A stretch of DNA of 64,000 nucleotides from JAFLCL01 sp039809495 (GTDB lineage Bacteria; Myxococcota_A; Polyangia; Polyangiales; Sandaracinaceae), in assembly GCA_039809495.1 (NCBI GenBank), contig JBDHVC010000006.1:51063-115062 (forward strand), given 5' to 3'. Under the pieces are notes generated by a model that made no database searches, had not been told where the DNA came from, and saw only the letters and a list, made by a program, of their open reading frames with translations. Numbering within the stretch: position 1 is the stretch's first letter; each line of letters starts with the position of its first letter. The translations under genes and the position numbers were made by a program. Positions 9,206-18,139 of the stretch are shown one piece after another.

Positions 9206-9226
9206 GAGCCCGCTCGAGGCGGGCTC
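9206..9226 (+). terminator. hairpin between convergent genes
   Basis: Arms GAGCCCGC/GCGGGCTC (8 bp perfect) enclose a 5-nt loop between tsaD and the convergent Cys-rich lipoprotein gene. There is no U-tract; it may serve both directions. Confidence 0.5.
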
Positions 9227-9252
9227 CCGTGTCGGCGGCGATCGGCGCGCTG

Positions 9253-10239
9253 TCACTCGATGGTGCAGGTCGCCGAGCAGCCGTCGCCGTCCGCGTTGTT
9301 GCCGTCGTCGCAGGCCTCGCCGTCCGTCACGATCCCGTTGCCACACCGGGTGTTGAGGCAGGCCGGGAGCCACGCGGCGCCCGCGCCGTCGTCGGGGCCG
9401 AAGCCGGTGTCACAGCCATCGCCGTCCACCACGTTGCCGTCGTCGCACTCCTCGACGCCCTCCGCCCGGACGCCATCGCCGCAGTCCGTCGTGCACCCGC
9501 GCGTCGGCGCGCCCGTGGGGCAGGTCCAGCCCGCCTCGATCTCGCAGAACGCCGAGCAGCCGTCGAGAGGCTCGCGCGCGCCGTCGTCGCACGCCTCGTC
9601 GGGCTCGATCGCGCCGTTGCCGCAGTGCGTGACGCAGACGCTCGGCGCGCCCGTGCAGGTGAAGGTGCGCTCGATCCGGCAGCTCGCCGAGCAGCCGTCG
9701 TCGTCGACGTTGTTCTCGTCGTCGCACTCTTCCGTCGGGCCGACGATGCCGTTGCCGCAGTCGCTCGCGCAGACGCTCGGCGACTCGCGCGTGCACGACC
9801 AGCCCGGCTCGACCACGCAGAGCGACGAGCAGCCGTCGTGGTCGTCGGTGTTGTGGTCGTCGCAGACCTCCGCCCCCTCGGCGAGGAGGCCGTCGCCGCA
9901 GGTCGCCTCGCAGACGCTCGGCTCGCCGTCGCAGGTCCAGCCGCGCTCGACCGCGCAGCTCGAGGAGCAGCCGTCGTGCGCGACGATGTTGCCGTCGTCA
10001 CACGCCTCGCCCTCGTCGAGCCGGCCGTTCCCGCAGGGCGGAGCGGCGGGCGCGTCGACGCTCGCGTCCCGCCCCGCGTCGGGGCGACGCGCGGCGTCGA
10101 TGTCCGCGTCGACGCTGCCGTCGAGCTCGATCCCCGCGTCGACCTCCGGTGGTTCCGGATCGCAGCTACAGCCGACCGCCACCATCGACGCGGCGAGCGA
10201 GACCGCCGCGAGCCCAGCCCAACGAAGCGAATGACGCAT
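9253..10239 (-). CDS. lipoprotein with Myxococcus-type Cys-rich (DUF4215) repeats
   Basis: The 328-residue product has a lipobox-type signal peptide (A-S-M-V-A-V-G-C, Cys near residue 24). An Asp/Ala-rich linker follows, then about six repeats of 40-45 residues with the core C-G-N/D-G ... E-x-C-D-D-G-N ... D-G-C-S-x2-C ... W-x-C. The cysteines presumably form disulfides outside the cytoplasm. Such repeats are a hallmark of myxobacterial surface proteins; function is unknown (adhesion or matrix is conjecture). ATG at 10239 gives the signal peptide directly; longer upstream frames are not convincing. No C-terminal sorting tail is present, unlike the giant relative at the right edge. The stop is followed by CAGCGCGCC. 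Confidence 0.9.
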   Translation of the reverse strand: MRHSLRWAGLAAVSLAASMVAVGCSCDPEPPEVDAGIELDGSVDADIDAARRPDAGRDASVDAPAAPPCGNGRLDEGEACDDGNIVAHDGCSSSCAVERGWTCDGEPSVCEATCGDGLLAEGAEVCDDHNTDDHDGCSSLCVVEPGWSCTRESPSVCASDCGNGIVGPTEECDDENNVDDDGCSASCRIERTFTCTGAPSVCVTHCGNGAIEPDEACDDGAREPLDGCSAFCEIEAGWTCPTGAPTRGCTTDCGDGVRAEGVEECDDGNVVDGDGCDTGFGPDDGAGAAWLPACLNTRCGNGIVTDGEACDDGNNADGDGCSATCTIE

Positions 10240-10377
10240 TCTCGAATCTCCGATGACCTCGGGCGCGGAGGATGTCCCCGCTCCACGAGCCTCGCCGAAT
10301 CGTGCAGAACGTAGCGCCGGGATGCAAGCGCTCGTCGAAAACTCGCGTGAAGGCTCGGAGCGTCGGACGATCGGGCC

Positions 10378-10767
10378 ATGCGATCGCAAGCCATCCTCGT
10401 CGTCGTCGACTCCGACGCTCGCTCCGCGCTCGGCAAGCGCCTCGACCTCTCCGCCGACGCCCCCGTCGCCCTCGTCGTCGAGCGGGGCGAGGCGCGCCTC
10501 GAGGCGAGCCGAGGCGCCGCCGATCGCCGCATGGCCGGCTGGATCGAGCCGGTCGGTCGTCGGCTCTTCCTCCACGCCGTCGATCCGCGCGTCCGGCGCA
10601 ACGGGGCCGACGTCCCGGCGGTCGGCGCGCTGCTCTACGACGGGGACGAGCTGGAGATCGGCTTCATGCGCGTGCGGGTCCGGATCGCGGACGACCTCGA
10701 CGCGGCCTACCACGAGGTCGTCTACGCCATCGAGCGCGCGCCCGCCGAGCACCGGCACGTCAACTGA
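10378..10767 (+). CDS. small FHA-like protein
   Basis: The 129-residue product has no signal peptide. The C-terminal half, with N-G-A-D-V-P-x4-L-x-D-G-D-E-L-E-I-G, resembles the last strands of forkhead-associated domains, which bind phosphothreonine peptides. The family's usual N-terminal G-R and S-x2-H motifs are not clear, so the domain may be degenerate and unable to bind phosphopeptides. With Ser/Thr kinases elsewhere in the window a signalling role is conceivable. It is divergent from the Cys-rich lipoprotein gene (138 nt) and convergent with the DHH-like gene. Confidence 0.65.
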   Translation: MRSQAILVVVDSDARSALGKRLDLSADAPVALVVERGEARLEASRGAADRRMAGWIEPVGRRLFLHAVDPRVRRNGADVPAVGALLYDGDELEIGFMRVRVRIADDLDAAYHEVVYAIERAPAEHRHVN

Positions 10768-10808
10768 CGCCGGATCCGTCGCGCGGGCGCCGGCGGGTGC
10801 TCGCGCCG

Positions 10809-11687
10809 TCAGCGCGAGAGGCCGAGCCTGCGGAGCGCGTCCTCGAGGCGCGACGCGGGTAAGCTCACCCGCGTCGGCATGCCGCCCTCGACCTCGAAGA
10901 GCGCGAGCAGGTTCACGCCGCTGTCGAAGCGCGCCGCCGCGGTGACGGTCGTCTCGTCGTGGACGACCGAGATCCGCGCGCGCTCCTGGCCGAGCAAGAG
11001 GAGCGTCGTCTTGTCGTAGAGCCTCGCGCCTCGCGCGTCGCAGACCGCGACGTCGCGCTCGACCACGAAGCGCCGCGCGAGCGCGCGCGCCTCCTCCTCC
11101 GCCGCGCGCACCTCCTCGGCCGCGTCGCGGAGCAGGCGATAGCTCCCCGCGTCGGTCGCGCCCTCGGCGAGGAAGCGGACGACGAGCCCCTTCAGCCCGT
11201 CGTCGCGTGGCCGCGCGCGGAGCGCTCGATCGATCACCTGGGCGCGCTCGCTCGGGGTGCCGAGCCGCGTGTCGATCGCGTGCGCGTCCCGGTCGGCGCC
11301 CGGGTAGGGCTCGACGCCCCCTCGGATCCACTTCGCGGCGGCCGCGAGGCCGTCGAAGTCGCCGTGGCACACGATCGTGTCGATCGGGCCCGTCGCGTGG
11401 ACGAGGGCCTCCGTGATCATCTCGGGGCAGGCGCCGTGCTCGGCCTTCGTCGCGAGGACGAAGCGCGGATCGTCGGCGAAGCGGGCGTGCAGGACGTGGT
11501 CGTGGTGGTCGACCCAGCGCGCCAGGCGCTCGCCCAGGCCGTCGATGAGCTTCTTCGTGACCTTCTCGAAGCTCGTCCCGGTCCCCTCGGCCGCGAAGGC
11601 GATGTCGAGCACGACCACGCGCCCGCGCAGCGACGCGGCGCGGGGCAGCTTGCGCGGCGTGGCGAAGGAGAGCTCGGGCGCGGGCAT
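10809..11687 (-). CDS. DHH-like phosphoesterase family protein, function unknown
   Basis: The 292-residue protein shows two motifs that recall the DHH superfamily: W-V-D-H-H-D-H at 58-64 and C-H-G-D-F-D-G at 107-113. Conserved Asp and His residues of such motifs bind Mn2+ in exopolyphosphatases, RecJ and c-di-AMP phosphodiesterases. The order is inverted relative to a standard DHH protein (where D-x-D-G comes first), and the C-terminal region (about 235-292) looks like a DHHA1-type substrate domain. It may be a divergent or permuted member. It is divergent from the monooxygenase gene (117 nt). The ATG at 11687 was chosen; frames upstream read into the promoter region. Confidence 0.65.
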   Translation of the reverse strand: MPAPELSFATPRKLPRAASLRGRVVVLDIAFAAEGTGTSFEKVTKKLIDGLGERLARWVDHHDHVLHARFADDPRFVLATKAEHGACPEMITEALVHATGPIDTIVCHGDFDGLAAAAKWIRGGVEPYPGADRDAHAIDTRLGTPSERAQVIDRALRARPRDDGLKGLVVRFLAEGATDAGSYRLLRDAAEEVRAAEEEARALARRFVVERDVAVCDARGARLYDKTTLLLLGQERARISVVHDETTVTAAARFDSGVNLLALFEVEGGMPTRVSLPASRLEDALRRLGLSR

Positions 11688-11804
11688 CGCTCGACTCTTC
11701 GGGACGAAGGGCGAAGGGGCAAGCCGCGACGGCGTCCTCGCCCTCGGGCTATCATCCCCGCTCGCCGCGCCCCGCGGAGCGCGCGCGCACGAGAGGACGA
11801 GGAG

Positions 11805-13499
11805 ATGATGGACGAGGTCGATGTGGTGATCGTCGGGGCGGGGCCCGCGGGCCTCGCGCTCGCGGCCGATCTCCAGCGCCGCGGGCTCGAGGTGGCGCTC
11901 GTCGACGAGAACGCCGCGCGGCGCTCGGGCTCGCGCGCGGTGGTGCTCCACGCGAGGACGCTCGAGCTGCTCGAGCCGTTCGGTCTCGCGTCGGGGCTCG
12001 TCGCGGCGGGCGAGACGCTCTCGGGGGCGACCGTGTGGGCGGGCAGCGAGCCGATCGTGCGCCTCGACTTCGACGAGCTCGGCTCGCGCTTCGCGCACCT
12101 GCTCGTCGTCACGCAGGCGGAGCTCGAGGGGGCGCTCGCCTCGGCGCTCGAGGGCGCGGGCGGTCGGGTCCTCCGCGAGACGAGGCTCGAGCGCTTCCGG
12201 CAGGACGGCACCGGCGTCACCGCGACCCTCCGAGACCCCTCGGGCGAGCGGACGCTCCGGGCGGGCTGGCTCGTCGGCGCCGACGGCGCGGAGAGCACCG
12301 TCCGAGAGGCGCTCGAGGTGCCGATGGAGAGCCGCGGCGAGGCGCTCTCGGTCCTCGTCGCCGACGTCTCGCTCGAGTGGGATCTGCGCGACGATCGGCT
12401 GAACGGCTTCGTGGGCGAGACGGGCATCGTGTCGGCGCTGCCGACGAAGGGAGGGCGCCACCGGGTGCTCGCGACCCTCCCGAGCGCGCCGGAGGCCTCG
12501 AGCGAGGCGCCCACGCTCGACGATCTCTCGACCCTCTTCGCGCTCCAGGCGAGCGTGAACGCGAAGCTCTCCGACGCGCGCGCGATCGAGCGGCGCGACG
12601 TGCGCCTGCGCCAGGCGGGCTCGTACCGCGACGATCGCGTCTTCCTCGTCGGGGACGCGGCGCACGTCCAGGACGCGTTCCTCGCGCAGGGGCTGAACAC
12701 CGGCATCCAGGACGCGCTCAACCTCGGCTGGAAGCTCGCGCTCGTCCACCGCGGCGACGCGCGCGCCTCGCTCCTCGACACCTACGACGAGGAGCGACGC
12801 CGCGTCGGCGCGGCGCTCGTCGAGGGCGCGGAGGCGGCGCTCCGCGTCCTCAACGTGAAGAGCGCGTCGATCAAGGCGATGCGCGAGCCCCTCGGCCGCT
12901 TCCTCGGGAGCATCGAGGCGCTCCAGCAGCGCGTCGCGCGCGAGCTCTCCGAGCTCAGCGTGGGCTACGAGCGCAGCTCGATCGTCCACGAGGACAAGAC
13001 GTCGCTCCTCAACGCGCGCCTCGGCTCGGCCGCCGGGGGTGACACCCCGACGATCGCCTCCGTGCGGGAGTTCGCGGCCGGGCCCTCCGCGGGCCAGCGG
13101 GCGCCGGACGCCCGCGCCAGCGTCGCGGGCCAGAGCGGCACCAAGCGCCTCTACGAGGTGCTCGACGCGAAGCGCCACGCGCTCCTGCTCTTCGATGGGC
13201 GCTCGAGCACGGCCGAGGGCTACGATCGCTTCCGCGCCATCGTCCTCGACGTGCGCGCCGCGTACGGCGAGCTGGTCGCGCCGTGGGTGGTCACGCCGCG
13301 CAGCGCGCGCCCCGAGGGGCTGCCCGCGGAGGTGCCCGTCCTGCTCGATCCCGACGGCGAGCTCGAGCAGCGCTACGCGGCGAGCACCGAGTGCGTCTAC
13401 CTGCTCCGGCCGGACCTCTACGTCGGCTATCGGAGCCAGCCGGCCGACGGCGCCGCGCTCCTGCGCTTCCTCGGGCGCATCCTGCGCAAGGTGAGCTGA
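11805..13499 (+). CDS. FAD-dependent aromatic-type monooxygenase with thioredoxin-like C-terminal domain
   Basis: The 564-residue flavoprotein belongs to the PHBH-fold class A monooxygenases (MhpA, PheA, polyketide hydroxylases). The FAD-binding G-A-G-P-A-G-L is near residue 11-17, the D-G motif (V-G-A-D-G-A-E-S-T) near 162, and the G-D-A-A-H motif near 283. These enzymes hydroxylate phenolic substrates with NAD(P)H and O2. The last 150 residues resemble the thioredoxin-like domain of phenol hydroxylase. Two tandem ATGs occur at 11805 and 11808; a purine-rich GAGGACGAGGAG precedes them. No polyketide or aromatic-degradation cluster surrounds it, so the substrate is open. Confidence 0.9.
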   Translation: MMDEVDVVIVGAGPAGLALAADLQRRGLEVALVDENAARRSGSRAVVLHARTLELLEPFGLASGLVAAGETLSGATVWAGSEPIVRLDFDELGSRFAHLLVVTQAELEGALASALEGAGGRVLRETRLERFRQDGTGVTATLRDPSGERTLRAGWLVGADGAESTVREALEVPMESRGEALSVLVADVSLEWDLRDDRLNGFVGETGIVSALPTKGGRHRVLATLPSAPEASSEAPTLDDLSTLFALQASVNAKLSDARAIERRDVRLRQAGSYRDDRVFLVGDAAHVQDAFLAQGLNTGIQDALNLGWKLALVHRGDARASLLDTYDEERRRVGAALVEGAEAALRVLNVKSASIKAMREPLGRFLGSIEALQQRVARELSELSVGYERSSIVHEDKTSLLNARLGSAAGGDTPTIASVREFAAGPSAGQRAPDARASVAGQSGTKRLYEVLDAKRHALLLFDGRSSTAEGYDRFRAIVLDVRAAYGELVAPWVVTPRSARPEGLPAEVPVLLDPDGELEQRYAASTECVYLLRPDLYVGYRSQPADGAALLRFLGRILRKVS

Positions 13500-13539
13500 C
13501 GCGAGCGCGTCACGCTCGGGTCGCGCACGGTAGGTCCTC

Positions 13540-14358
13540 ATGGGCTGCTTCGACGTCCACGCACACCTCACCGACCCGAGGCTCGCGCCGCGGGAGGCGG
13601 AGGTCCTCGCCAACGCCCGCGCCGCGGGGCTCACGAGCATCCTCTCGAACGGCGTCGGCCCGAGCGACAACGAGCGGGTCCGCGAGCTCGCGCAGCGGGC
13701 GCCGATCGTCAAGCCCTGCTTCGGCTTCTACCCGATCCAGGTGAACCGCTTGGAGATGGAGCGGGGTGGGATCCCCTACGACTTCTCGAAGGACGGGCCG
13801 CCGGTCACCCCCGAGGAGGGGGTCCGGTGGGTGCGCGATCACGTCGAGGAGGCGTTCGCGCTCGGCGAGATCGGGCTCGACGGGCACTGGGTCGGCGCGG
13901 AGCACCCCGCGCTCTGGGCCACGCAAGAGGCGGTCTTTCGTCAGCTCGTCACGCTCGCGATGGAGGCCGACAAGGCGATCATCATCCACACCCGCAAGCG
14001 CGAGCGGCGCACGCTCGAGCTCCTCGACGAGCTCGGCGCTCGGCGCGTCGACTGGCACTGCTTCGGCGGGAAGGTGGAGCTCGCCCGCGCGATCGCCGAG
14101 CGCGGGCACCACTTGTCGATCCCGGCCAACGCGCGCCGCAGCCAGTCCTTCACGCGCATGCTCGAGACCCTCCCGCGCGAGCGCGTCCTCTTCGAGACGG
14201 ACTGCCCCTACCTCGGACCGGTCCGGGATCGCGACAGCGAGCCGGCCGACGTCGTCGGCACGATGCGATACGCGGCCGAGCTCTGGGGCGAGCGCGTCGA
14301 GGACGTGATCGATCGCGCGAGCGAGGGCTTCGCGGCGCTCTTCGGTGCTCCTCCATGA
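13540..14358 (+). CDS. TatD family metal-dependent hydrolase
   Basis: The 272-residue TIM-barrel protein begins with the metal-binding D-V-H-A-H (His7, His9). It continues with a G-E-I-G-L-D segment (the bridging Glu), H-T-R-K-R, a W-H-C-F-G-G segment and a final E-T-D-C-P-Y-L with the catalytic Asp. TatD enzymes are Mg2+-dependent 3'-5' exonucleases or deoxyribonucleases linked to DNA repair; some members have other hydrolase roles. Its stop overlaps the start of the next gene (ATGA at 14355), so it is translationally coupled to the HEAT-repeat protein. The close of motif IV and the final Asp argue for an active enzyme. Confidence 0.88.
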   Translation: MGCFDVHAHLTDPRLAPREAEVLANARAAGLTSILSNGVGPSDNERVRELAQRAPIVKPCFGFYPIQVNRLEMERGGIPYDFSKDGPPVTPEEGVRWVRDHVEEAFALGEIGLDGHWVGAEHPALWATQEAVFRQLVTLAMEADKAIIIHTRKRERRTLELLDELGARRVDWHCFGGKVELARAIAERGHHLSIPANARRSQSFTRMLETLPRERVLFETDCPYLGPVRDRDSEPADVVGTMRYAAELWGERVEDVIDRASEGFAALFGAPP

Positions 14359-16286
14359 CGAGCCCGCCAGGGCGCGCGTGGCTCTCGAGGCTCTTCTGCT
14401 GGGGGCTCTTCTGCTGGGGGCTCGCGCCGGGCCTCGCGCGCGCCGACTGGAGCGGGCCGCGCGACGTGGAGCGCGCGCGCGCCGTCCTCGTGGCCGGGGA
14501 GGCGTCGAGCGAGGCGCGGCTGCGGGCGGCGCGGTGGCTCGGAGCGTACGGGACGGATGAGCGCGCGGTCCCGGCGCTGCTCACCGCGCTCGAGCTCGAG
14601 CGTGACGTGGGCGTCGCCAGCGCGATCGCGGAGGCGCTCGCCCGCCGCGCGCGCGCCGAGGACGCCGAGGCGCTGCTCCGCCTCCTGCCGAGCGTGCCAG
14701 CGGCGGCTCGCGGCTGGGTCCGCGTTGCGCTCGCGCGGCTCGGCGCCGAGGACAGCGACGCGTGGCTCGTCGCCTGGCTCGCCTCGCCGGTCGGCCCCGA
14801 GTCGAGCGACGCGACCGCGCTGGCGGAGGCGATCGCGCGGTCCCGGCGCGACGCGCTCTTGCCTCGGGTGCTCGAGGCGCTCGGCGACACCCCGTCGCCT
14901 CGGCTCGTCGCGTGGCTCGCCTCGCTCGACGACGAGCGCGCGCGCTCGACCCTCGAGCAGCTCGCGCTCGAGCCTGGCGCGCCGGCCTCGGTCTCCGCCG
15001 TCGCCATCGCGGGGCTCGCGCGCCTCGGCCCGAGCCCGCGCACGGCGCGCGCGCTCGAGCGCTGGCTCGCCGACGAGGCGCACGCGGCGAGCCCCGCGCT
15101 CGGCGGCGCGCTGCTCGCCGCGGATCCGGACGCGAGCGTCGAGCGCCTCCTCGATCCTCGAGACCCGCTCCTGCGTGCGGCGACGCTCCGCGAGCTCGTC
15201 CGCCGCGCGCCCGCGCGCGCCGTCGCGCTCCTCGGCGAGGACCCGAGCCGCCTCGAGGGGGACGATCGCGTCGCGCTCCTCGAGGCGCTGCGCTCGCCGG
15301 CCGCGCCGCTCGCGCCCTGGCTCGAGGCGACGCTCCGCGACGGATCGCGCTCGGAGGAGGAGCGTGAGGCGGCGCTCGAGGCCCTCGTCCGGGTGCCGGA
15401 CTGCGCCCTCTCGCTCGATGGCCTCGCGCTCCCCTCGCTCGCGCTCGCCGACGCTCGCCTGGCTCGCGCCTGTCCCGCGCGCGCGCTCGCGCCGGCGATC
15501 GAGGCCGATGAGCGCCCCGAGGCGCTCCTGCTCCGCGCCATCGCCGGACGAGACGTCTCGCGACCGATCGCGCGGCGGTTCGCCGCCGCGAGCCCCGAGG
15601 CTCGGCTCGTGCTCGCGCACGCGTGGCTCGCGAGCCCGATCGCCGACGAGCGGGTCATCGACGCCCTCGCGGCGGAGACCGATCCCGAGGTCTTCGCCGT
15701 CCTCGCGCTCGCCGCCTACGCGCACGGGCTGAGCGTCGCGCCGTCACGCCTCGTCCTCGCGCTGGAGCGCGACGCGACCCTCGCGCCGGCGCTCGCCGTC
15801 CTCGCGCGCGGTGACGAGCCGCTCCCGCCGCGCGTGCTCCGCGTCGTCGAGCGCGCGCTCGGTGGCGGAGGGGACGAGCGCGCGGCCCTGGCGCTCCTCG
15901 CGCTCGGCCGTCGGGGCGACGATCGCGCTCGCGCCCACGCGTGCGCCGCGCTCGACGCGCCCGCTCGAGCCCCGGCGCGCGCGGCGCGTGTGGCGCTCCT
16001 CGCGCTCGGCGGGGCGCCTTGCCTCACCCGCCGCGCTCGGATCGATCCGCTCCTCCTCGGCGCCTCCGCCGAGGAGCCCACGCCCTCGGGGCGGACGGCG
16101 CCGCTCGTCCTGCAGGTCTCGTCGAACGTCGGGGGCGCGCTCCTGCGCGTGCGGATCGAGGCGGCCGATGGCGCCTGCTTCCTCGTCCGACCGCCGCCGA
16201 GCGGGATCGTCGTCGTGCCGCTCCCCGAGGCCGAAGTCCGGCTCGTGCTCGACGCCGATCGGCTCGAGCCTCGTTTCGAGCATTGA
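14355..16286 (+). CDS. exported HEAT-repeat protein
   Basis: The 643-residue product has a signal peptide with an exact 15-bp tandem duplication (14391-14420) encoding L-F-C-W-G twice within the hydrophobic core. The mature part is an Ala/Leu/Arg-rich array of helical repeats of 30-35 residues typical of HEAT/PBS-lyase solenoids, extending to about residue 570, then a short beta-rich tail (about 590-643). Such solenoids act as protein scaffolds; no catalytic motif is seen. Its start overlaps the TatD stop codon, and xseB begins 32 nt downstream, so the three probably share a transcript. The exported location sets it apart from its cytoplasmic neighbours. Confidence 0.8.
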   Translation: MTSPPGRAWLSRLFCWGLFCWGLAPGLARADWSGPRDVERARAVLVAGEASSEARLRAARWLGAYGTDERAVPALLTALELERDVGVASAIAEALARRARAEDAEALLRLLPSVPAAARGWVRVALARLGAEDSDAWLVAWLASPVGPESSDATALAEAIARSRRDALLPRVLEALGDTPSPRLVAWLASLDDERARSTLEQLALEPGAPASVSAVAIAGLARLGPSPRTARALERWLADEAHAASPALGGALLAADPDASVERLLDPRDPLLRAATLRELVRRAPARAVALLGEDPSRLEGDDRVALLEALRSPAAPLAPWLEATLRDGSRSEEEREAALEALVRVPDCALSLDGLALPSLALADARLARACPARALAPAIEADERPEALLLRAIAGRDVSRPIARRFAAASPEARLVLAHAWLASPIADERVIDALAAETDPEVFAVLALAAYAHGLSVAPSRLVLALERDATLAPALAVLARGDEPLPPRVLRVVERALGGGGDERAALALLALGRRGDDRARAHACAALDAPARAPARAARVALLALGGAPCLTRRARIDPLLLGASAEEPTPSGRTAPLVLQVSSNVGGALLRVRIEAADGACFLVRPPPSGIVVVPLPEAEVRLVLDADRLEPRFEH

Positions 16287-16318
16287 CCACCCGCGCTCCC
16301 TTCCGGCAGCATCGCGCC

Positions 16319-16606
16319 ATGCCGAGCGAGCCCGAGGCGAAGAGCTCTCCCGCGGCGGAGGCGCCGCCCGCCGAGTCGTTCGAGGCGCTGATGGAGCGCC
16401 TCGGGAAGGTCGTGAGCGAGCTCGAGGCCGGAGAGCTGCCGCTCGAGCGCGCGCTCGTCCTCTTCGAGGAGGGCGTCCGCCTCTCGCGGGAGGGCGCGAC
16501 GCGGCTCGATCGCGCCGAGGCGCGGGTCGAGGAGCTGATCGGCTCCACGCTCCGGCCGATCGGGGTGTCCACCGAGGAGCGCGCGCGCGCCACGGGAGAG
16601 GGCTGA
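16319..16606 (+). CDS. xseB: exodeoxyribonuclease VII small subunit
   Basis: The small XseB subunits stack on the catalytic XseA subunit; the complex degrades single-stranded DNA in both directions. The 95-residue product matches the family: F-E-A-L-M-E-R-L, V-S-E-L-E-x-G-E-L-P-L-E-R-A-L-x-L-F-E-E-G and a second helix. The conserved body spans about 20-75, with short disordered N- and C-termini. The large-subunit gene xseA is not in this window, so the usual xseA-xseB pairing is broken here or lies elsewhere. ATG at 16319 is the only start that gives a full domain. Confidence 0.93.
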   Translation: MPSEPEAKSSPAAEAPPAESFEALMERLGKVVSELEAGELPLERALVLFEEGVRLSREGATRLDRAEARVEELIGSTLRPIGVSTEERARATGEG

Positions 16607-16678
16607 AGCGGGAGCGATCCGGGGTCACGAGCCGACCGGTTGAACTTCTGGCTCGATGTGCCAACGCGAGGATGAGCG

Positions 16679-17617
16679 ATGACCGAAGCGATCACGATCC
16701 AGACGCCCTTCAACGACGTCGCCGAGCTCACCGACAATTTCGCCACGCGCGTCGACGAGACGCAGCTCATGCTGCCCTACTCGCAGCCGCTCGCGGACGA
16801 CGTCCGCGTCGCGTTCACGGTCCTGCTCGCGGACGGAAGCGTCGCGCTCGAGGGGGTCGGTCGGACGAGCGCGTCGCAGGACAACGGCGCGGACTATCCG
16901 CCGGAGTACCGCTACGACGTCGTCCTCGACTCGCTCGAGCTCGCCGGGATGAGCGAGGTGATGTTCGAGCGCTTCCTCCAGGCGCGCTCGAGCCAGCTCG
17001 AGGGCGAGCCGGGGACGGGCGAGGTGGACGTCGGCCAGCTCGCCGCGATCGAGGAAGAGGCGGCGCGCGCGGACTCGCTCGGCGACCTCGCGGCCGAGCC
17101 GTCCGCGCCCTTCGAGGCCGTGACGGCGTTCGAGGAGGAGGCGCTCCTCGAGCCGGCGAGCGAGCCCTACCCGATCGACGATGGCGCGACGGAATCGATC
17201 GCGGAGGAGGGCTCGATCGAGGAGGACGACTGGGCGCCCCCGGCCGACTTCGGCGACGGGGGCTCGACCCAGGCGGTCTCGCTCGCCGAGGTGTCGATCG
17301 CGTCGGCGCCGCCGCCACCGCCGCGTGCGCCGGCCCAAGGACGCGTGATGCCCGCGCCGCCTTCGGCGCCGCGCGGCACGCTCCCGCTCATGCACCGCTT
17401 CGAGCACGGCGTCTTGACCCGGCCCTCCTTGGCGGCGAGCTGGGCGCCCGAGGTGACGCCTCGCCCCGATCCGATGGCCTCGAGCGGCCTCTTCGACGCC
17501 CCGGGGGGCCTGCCGCGGCCGTTCGCGCCGCCCCACCCGGAGATGCCCGAGGAGGCCCGCGTCCACCCGGCGCCGAGCCCGAGCGCGCCGTGGTCCGCCG
17601 CGCCGACTTCGACCTGA
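16679..17617 (+). CDS. PilZ-like N-terminal domain with long disordered tail
   Basis: The 312-residue protein is cytoplasmic. Residues about 8-100 resemble the atypical PilZ-type domains of myxobacteria: V-R-V-A-F-T-V-L-L-A-D-G-S-V-A-L-E-G-V-G-R matches the beta strand region, but the RxxxR and D/NxSxxG c-di-GMP-binding motifs are not visible. Regulation without ligand binding, or by protein contact, is therefore likely. Residues 100-210 are strongly acidic and 210-312 are Pro/Ala-rich and probably disordered. An overlapping ATG at 16672 reads a different frame and is rejected. The gene lies 72 nt after xseB and 17 nt before the next gene. Confidence 0.68.
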   Translation: MTEAITIQTPFNDVAELTDNFATRVDETQLMLPYSQPLADDVRVAFTVLLADGSVALEGVGRTSASQDNGADYPPEYRYDVVLDSLELAGMSEVMFERFLQARSSQLEGEPGTGEVDVGQLAAIEEEAARADSLGDLAAEPSAPFEAVTAFEEEALLEPASEPYPIDDGATESIAEEGSIEEDDWAPPADFGDGGSTQAVSLAEVSIASAPPPPPRAPAQGRVMPAPPSAPRGTLPLMHRFEHGVLTRPSLAASWAPEVTPRPDPMASSGLFDAPGGLPRPFAPPHPEMPEEARVHPAPSPSAPWSAAPTST

Positions 17618-17634
17618 AGACGAGGAGGAGCTCG

Positions 17635-17985
17635 ATGACGACGCGAACGACGATCCAGCCGGTGTCTCGCTCGCGTCGAGGCTGGCGGGCCCTCGGCCTG
17701 CTCCCGCTCGGGGTGTGGCTCGTCGCGTCGGTCGCCCTCGCCGAGCCTCGCGTGACGGTCCACGTCCGGCGCGACGGGGCCGCCGCCGACGCGACGGTGA
17801 CGGTCACCGACGAGCGAGGCCGCTCCGTCTCCTGCGAGACCGTCCGCGGCGAGTGCAGCCTCGCGGGGCTCGGCGCCGGCCGGCACCAGGTCGTCGCCGA
17901 GAGCCGCGACGGTCGCCGCTCCGAGCCACGCACCGTGATGCTCCCGCCCGACGGCGACGTCTCGCTCTTCGTGTCGGTCCCTTGA
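17635..17985 (+). CDS. small exported protein with carboxypeptidase regulatory-like fold
   Basis: The 116-residue product has a signal peptide (hydrophobic core about 19-34, cleavage near V-A-L-A-E). The remainder is a single beta-sandwich-like domain of the kind that also occurs twice in the large OmpA-family gene downstream: short strands with V-T-V-T-D-E-R-G, C-S-L-A-G-L-G-A-G and a terminal V-S-V. Two cysteines at about 62 and 67 could form a disulfide. GAGGAGG 5 nt before ATG is a strong ribosome-binding site. It precedes the OmpA-family gene by 154 nt and may be part of the same envelope unit. Confidence 0.75.
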   Translation: MTTRTTIQPVSRSRRGWRALGLLPLGVWLVASVALAEPRVTVHVRRDGAAADATVTVTDERGRSVSCETVRGECSLAGLGAGRHQVVAESRDGRRSEPRTVMLPPDGDVSLFVSVP

Positions 17986-18139
17986 TCCCGATGGCGATCC
18001 CGGTCTGCGCGTTTGTGCGGGGGTCGGCGGTGGTGGTATGTAGCGACGCGGTGCGCGGCGCGCTCGGCGCATCGCGCGACGCATCGACAGAGCGGCGCTC
18101 TCCTATGGATTCGGACGTAACCCCCGATCGGAGCCCTTC

